Positions 62,343 to 64,000 of a stretch of 64,000 nt of DNA are shown piece by piece. The DNA comes from JBMTVN01 sp046047235 (GTDB taxonomy: Bacteria; Verrucomicrobiota; Verrucomicrobiia; Limisphaerales; JAHDYP01). A program made the translations under genes and the position numbers. The notes under the pieces are model-generated. The model saw only the letters and a program-made list of their open reading frames with translations, had not been told where the DNA came from and searched no databases. Location of the stretch: positions 1 through 64,000 of the forward strand of contig JBJOII010000020.1 in the NCBI GenBank assembly GCA_046047235.1, written 5' to 3'. The stretch's first letter is position 1. Every line of letters begins with the position of its first letter.

Positions 62343-63335
62343 ATGAAGCAAAGCCTCCTCGCCCTCGCTCTAGTCGCCCTGCTCTTCTCCGGCTGTAAAC
62401 CACCCTCCGACGGTGCCCCCGCCGCAGGAGCAACCGCATCCTATCCCAACCGCACCATCACCCTGATCTGTCCCTGGGCCGCCGGAGGTGGAACTGACCG
62501 ACTGTCACGCTTCATGGCCGACCAGCTGCAGCGCGAGCTCGGCAAACCTGTCGTGGTCGTCAATCGCACAGGCGGCAGTGGCGCCGTCGGTCATTCAGCC
62601 GGCTCAACCGCCCGCCCCGACGGCTACACCATCACCATGGCAACGTTCGAACTCAGCACGATGCACTGGATGGGCATCTCCCCCCTCAGTTACCAGGACT
62701 TCGAGCCCATCATCGCCCTCAATAGCGATGCCGCCGCAATCATCGTGCGCGCTGATGCACCCTGGAATTCACTGCAAGACCTCGTAGCCCATATCCGTGA
62801 AAACCCAGGAAAGCTCAAAATGTCCGGAACGTCCACCGGCGGCGCCTGGGACCTTGCCCGCGCAGGCTTCCAGCTCGCCGCTGAACTTCCCGTCGACAGC
62901 GTTCTCTGGGTCCCAACCCAAGGCTCAGCCCCCTCCCTCGTCGAACTCCTCGGCGGCCACATCGACGTCGTCTGCTGCAGCATTCCAGAGGCCGCGTCGC
63001 AAATCGAGGCCGGCCAACTCCGCGCTATCGCTGTCATGGCTCCGGAGCGACTCGAGGATCAACCCGAGGTTCCCACGGTCCATGAAGCGGGCATCGACTG
63101 GGAAGCTGTCGGCTGGCGGGGACTCATGGTCCCCAATAATACGCCTGCCGAAATCGTTGAACTGATCCACCAAAAGGCAGAAACAATCGTCAAATCGGAC
63201 GCGTTCAAGGATTTCATGAAGAAGAACGGCTTCGATATCACAGTCCGCGGTCCCAAACCCTTTGAAGAATTCCTCGCCAAACAGGACGCTCAATGGCACA
63301 CGGTCATCGAAGCGGCCGGATACGCGAAGCAATGA
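62343..63335 (+). CDS. tctC: Tripartite tricarboxylate transporter substrate-binding protein, lipoprotein form
   Basis: The ATG at 62343 gives 330 residues with a lipoprotein signal, lipobox LFSGC near residue 18. The Bug/TctC fold is plain: YPNRTITLICPWAAGGGTDRLSR, VNRTGGSGAVGHSAGS, LPVDSVLWVPTQGSAPSLVELLGGHIDVVCCS and LRAIAVMAPERLEDQPEVPTV. Typical TctC proteins of proteobacteria are soluble periplasmic proteins, so the lipid anchor is notable. The next gene overlaps its stop by four bases (ATGA). Confidence 0.94.
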   Translation: MKQSLLALALVALLFSGCKPPSDGAPAAGATASYPNRTITLICPWAAGGGTDRLSRFMADQLQRELGKPVVVVNRTGGSGAVGHSAGSTARPDGYTITMATFELSTMHWMGISPLSYQDFEPIIALNSDAAAIIVRADAPWNSLQDLVAHIRENPGKLKMSGTSTGGAWDLARAGFQLAAELPVDSVLWVPTQGSAPSLVELLGGHIDVVCCSIPEAASQIEAGQLRAIAVMAPERLEDQPEVPTVHEAGIDWEAVGWRGLMVPNNTPAEIVELIHQKAETIVKSDAFKDFMKKNGFDITVRGPKPFEEFLAKQDAQWHTVIEAAGYAKQ

Positions 63336-63838
63336 GCATCCCACCACCATCAGACCCGCCGACCAGGACTTTAGGGCCGGTCCTGATCGGTATGGGTGTC
63401 TTGGTCCTGTGCCTCACGAGAACCATTCCAAATGAAGCCCTAGGCAATAATGCCGACCCCGGCCCAAGGACTTTTCCCATCGCCACCGCCTCAATCCTCC
63501 TGGCCGGCGGACTCTATGAACTCATCCGCTACTTCGCCAGCCGCAGACGGCTCGCCTGCCACGCCTCCACACGACCTCCGACAGCCAGCCCCCCCGCCGC
63601 AGACAATATCCAGGCTCTATTCTTGATCATCGGACTTGTCGTCTACCTCCTCGCCATGCCTTGGTTGGGCTTCCCTACCGCCACCCTGGTCTTCTCCATC
63701 GCCCTCATGCTGCGCCTGGGCGCAGGCAAAGCCATGGCAGCAACCGCCTCCGCCGGCCTGGTCCTCGCCATCTACCTTCTGTTCGTGCTGCTGTTTAAAG
63801 TACAACTGCCCCCCGGCGTATTGGGACTCTCGTGGTGA
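63332..63838 (+). CDS. tctB: TctB small membrane subunit
   Basis: The ATG at 63332 overlaps the TctC stop, implying coupling. The 168-residue product has four hydrophobic segments (about 15-33, 50-68, 92-112, 118-160) and the TctB pattern NNADPGPRTFPIATASILLAGGLYEL and LVVYLLAMPWLGFPTATLVFSIALM. TctB is the small four-helix subunit of tripartite carboxylate transporters. Its stop overlaps the start of TctA. Confidence 0.9.
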   Translation: MSIPPPSDPPTRTLGPVLIGMGVLVLCLTRTIPNEALGNNADPGPRTFPIATASILLAGGLYELIRYFASRRRLACHASTRPPTASPPAADNIQALFLIIGLVVYLLAMPWLGFPTATLVFSIALMLRLGAGKAMAATASAGLVLAIYLLFVLLFKVQLPPGVLGLSW

Positions 63839-64000
63839 TCACCGAACTCCTCCAACCCATGGTTCTCCTGCCATGGCTGCTCGCCATGGCCTTTGGCTTG
63901 TTCGTGGGCGCCACCCCAGGTCTCACCGCCACCATGGCCGTCGCTCTCATCGTCCCCATCAGCTTCTATATGCCAGACCCCACAACCGGCCTGGCCATGA
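63832..64000 (+). CDS. tctA: TctA large membrane subunit (start only)
   Basis: GTG codons at 63832 or 63835 open a frame that overlaps the TctB stop and runs to the window end, giving about 56 residues. LFVGATPGLTATMAVALIVPISF is the conserved N-terminal signature of TctA, the large permease subunit. The C-terminal part is outside the window. Confidence 0.9.
   Translation, partial: MVITELLQPMVLLPWLLAMAFGLFVGATPGLTATMAVALIVPISFYMPDPTTGLAM

Overview
The window is high-GC bacterial DNA, most likely from a member of the PVC superphylum, probably Verrucomicrobiota. Several families point that way: a planctomycete-type cytochrome/DUF1549/DUF1553 protein overlapping a Tat-exported DUF1501 protein, Tat-exported Gfo/Idh/MocA dehydrogenases, DUF1080, DUF4838 and DUF5703 proteins, three GH29-type proteins, secreted beta-propellers, and C-terminal beta-sandwich domains of the kind common on verrucomicrobial secreted proteins. 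No rRNA, tRNA, CRISPR, phage or transposase gene was seen. Species cannot be assigned from the sequence alone.

Layout. (1) 1-9.8 kb: strongly C-rich on the + strand, with a DUF1223 protein, a metallophosphatase, two GH29 alpha-L-fucosidases, a large secreted HExxH protein and a Cys-rich lipoprotein. Short tandem repeats fill its intergenic gaps. (2) 10-14 kb: a GH29-like protein, a beta-propeller and a Gfo/Idh/MocA protein. (3) 14-26.5 kb: a STAS fusion of unknown role, a CE15 esterase plus GH30 pair, a sodium:amino-acid symporter, a DUF1080 fusion, a DUF5703 glycosidase and a Gfo/Idh/MocA gene with a broken reading frame. (4) 26.9-32.9 kb: a membrane GDPD protein, a PQQ-like propeller, a DUF4838 protein and a GH16 enzyme. 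(5) 33.3-36.6 kb: a three-gene phosphonate-type cluster bracketed by two direct copies of a 236-237 bp palindromic element. (6) 37-42 kb: a GH71/99-like protein, an NrpR-type regulator divergent from a glutamate-synthase-like gene, with a perfect palindrome between them. (7) 42-50 kb: an EF-G paralogue, a ThuA-like protein, a PhoU-like/Pit phosphate uptake pair, a thioesterase and a ceramidase-like protein. (8) 50-64 kb: a hybrid histidine kinase, a porin plus small exported protein, a beta-helix/PA14 protein, the DUF1501/PSD1 pair, and a propeller followed by a tripartite TctCBA carboxylate transporter that runs off the window.

How the genes fit together. Most of the window serves polysaccharide breakdown outside the cytoplasm: fucosidases for fucosylated glycans, CE15 plus GH30 for glucuronoxylan-like material, GH16 for beta-glucans or galactans, with Gfo/Idh/MocA proteins for sugar oxidation and transporters for uptake. 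A smaller part handles nutrients: phosphate (Pit), phosphonate and nitrogen (NrpR).

The most notable unexplained structure is non-coding. There are two families of roughly 236-239 bp imperfect-palindromic, MITE-like elements. One family carries intrinsic-terminator hairpins, and copies sit directly behind stop codons. There are also two independent arrays of exact 7-bp units, one of 24 in-phase heptads that ends one base before a stop codon.
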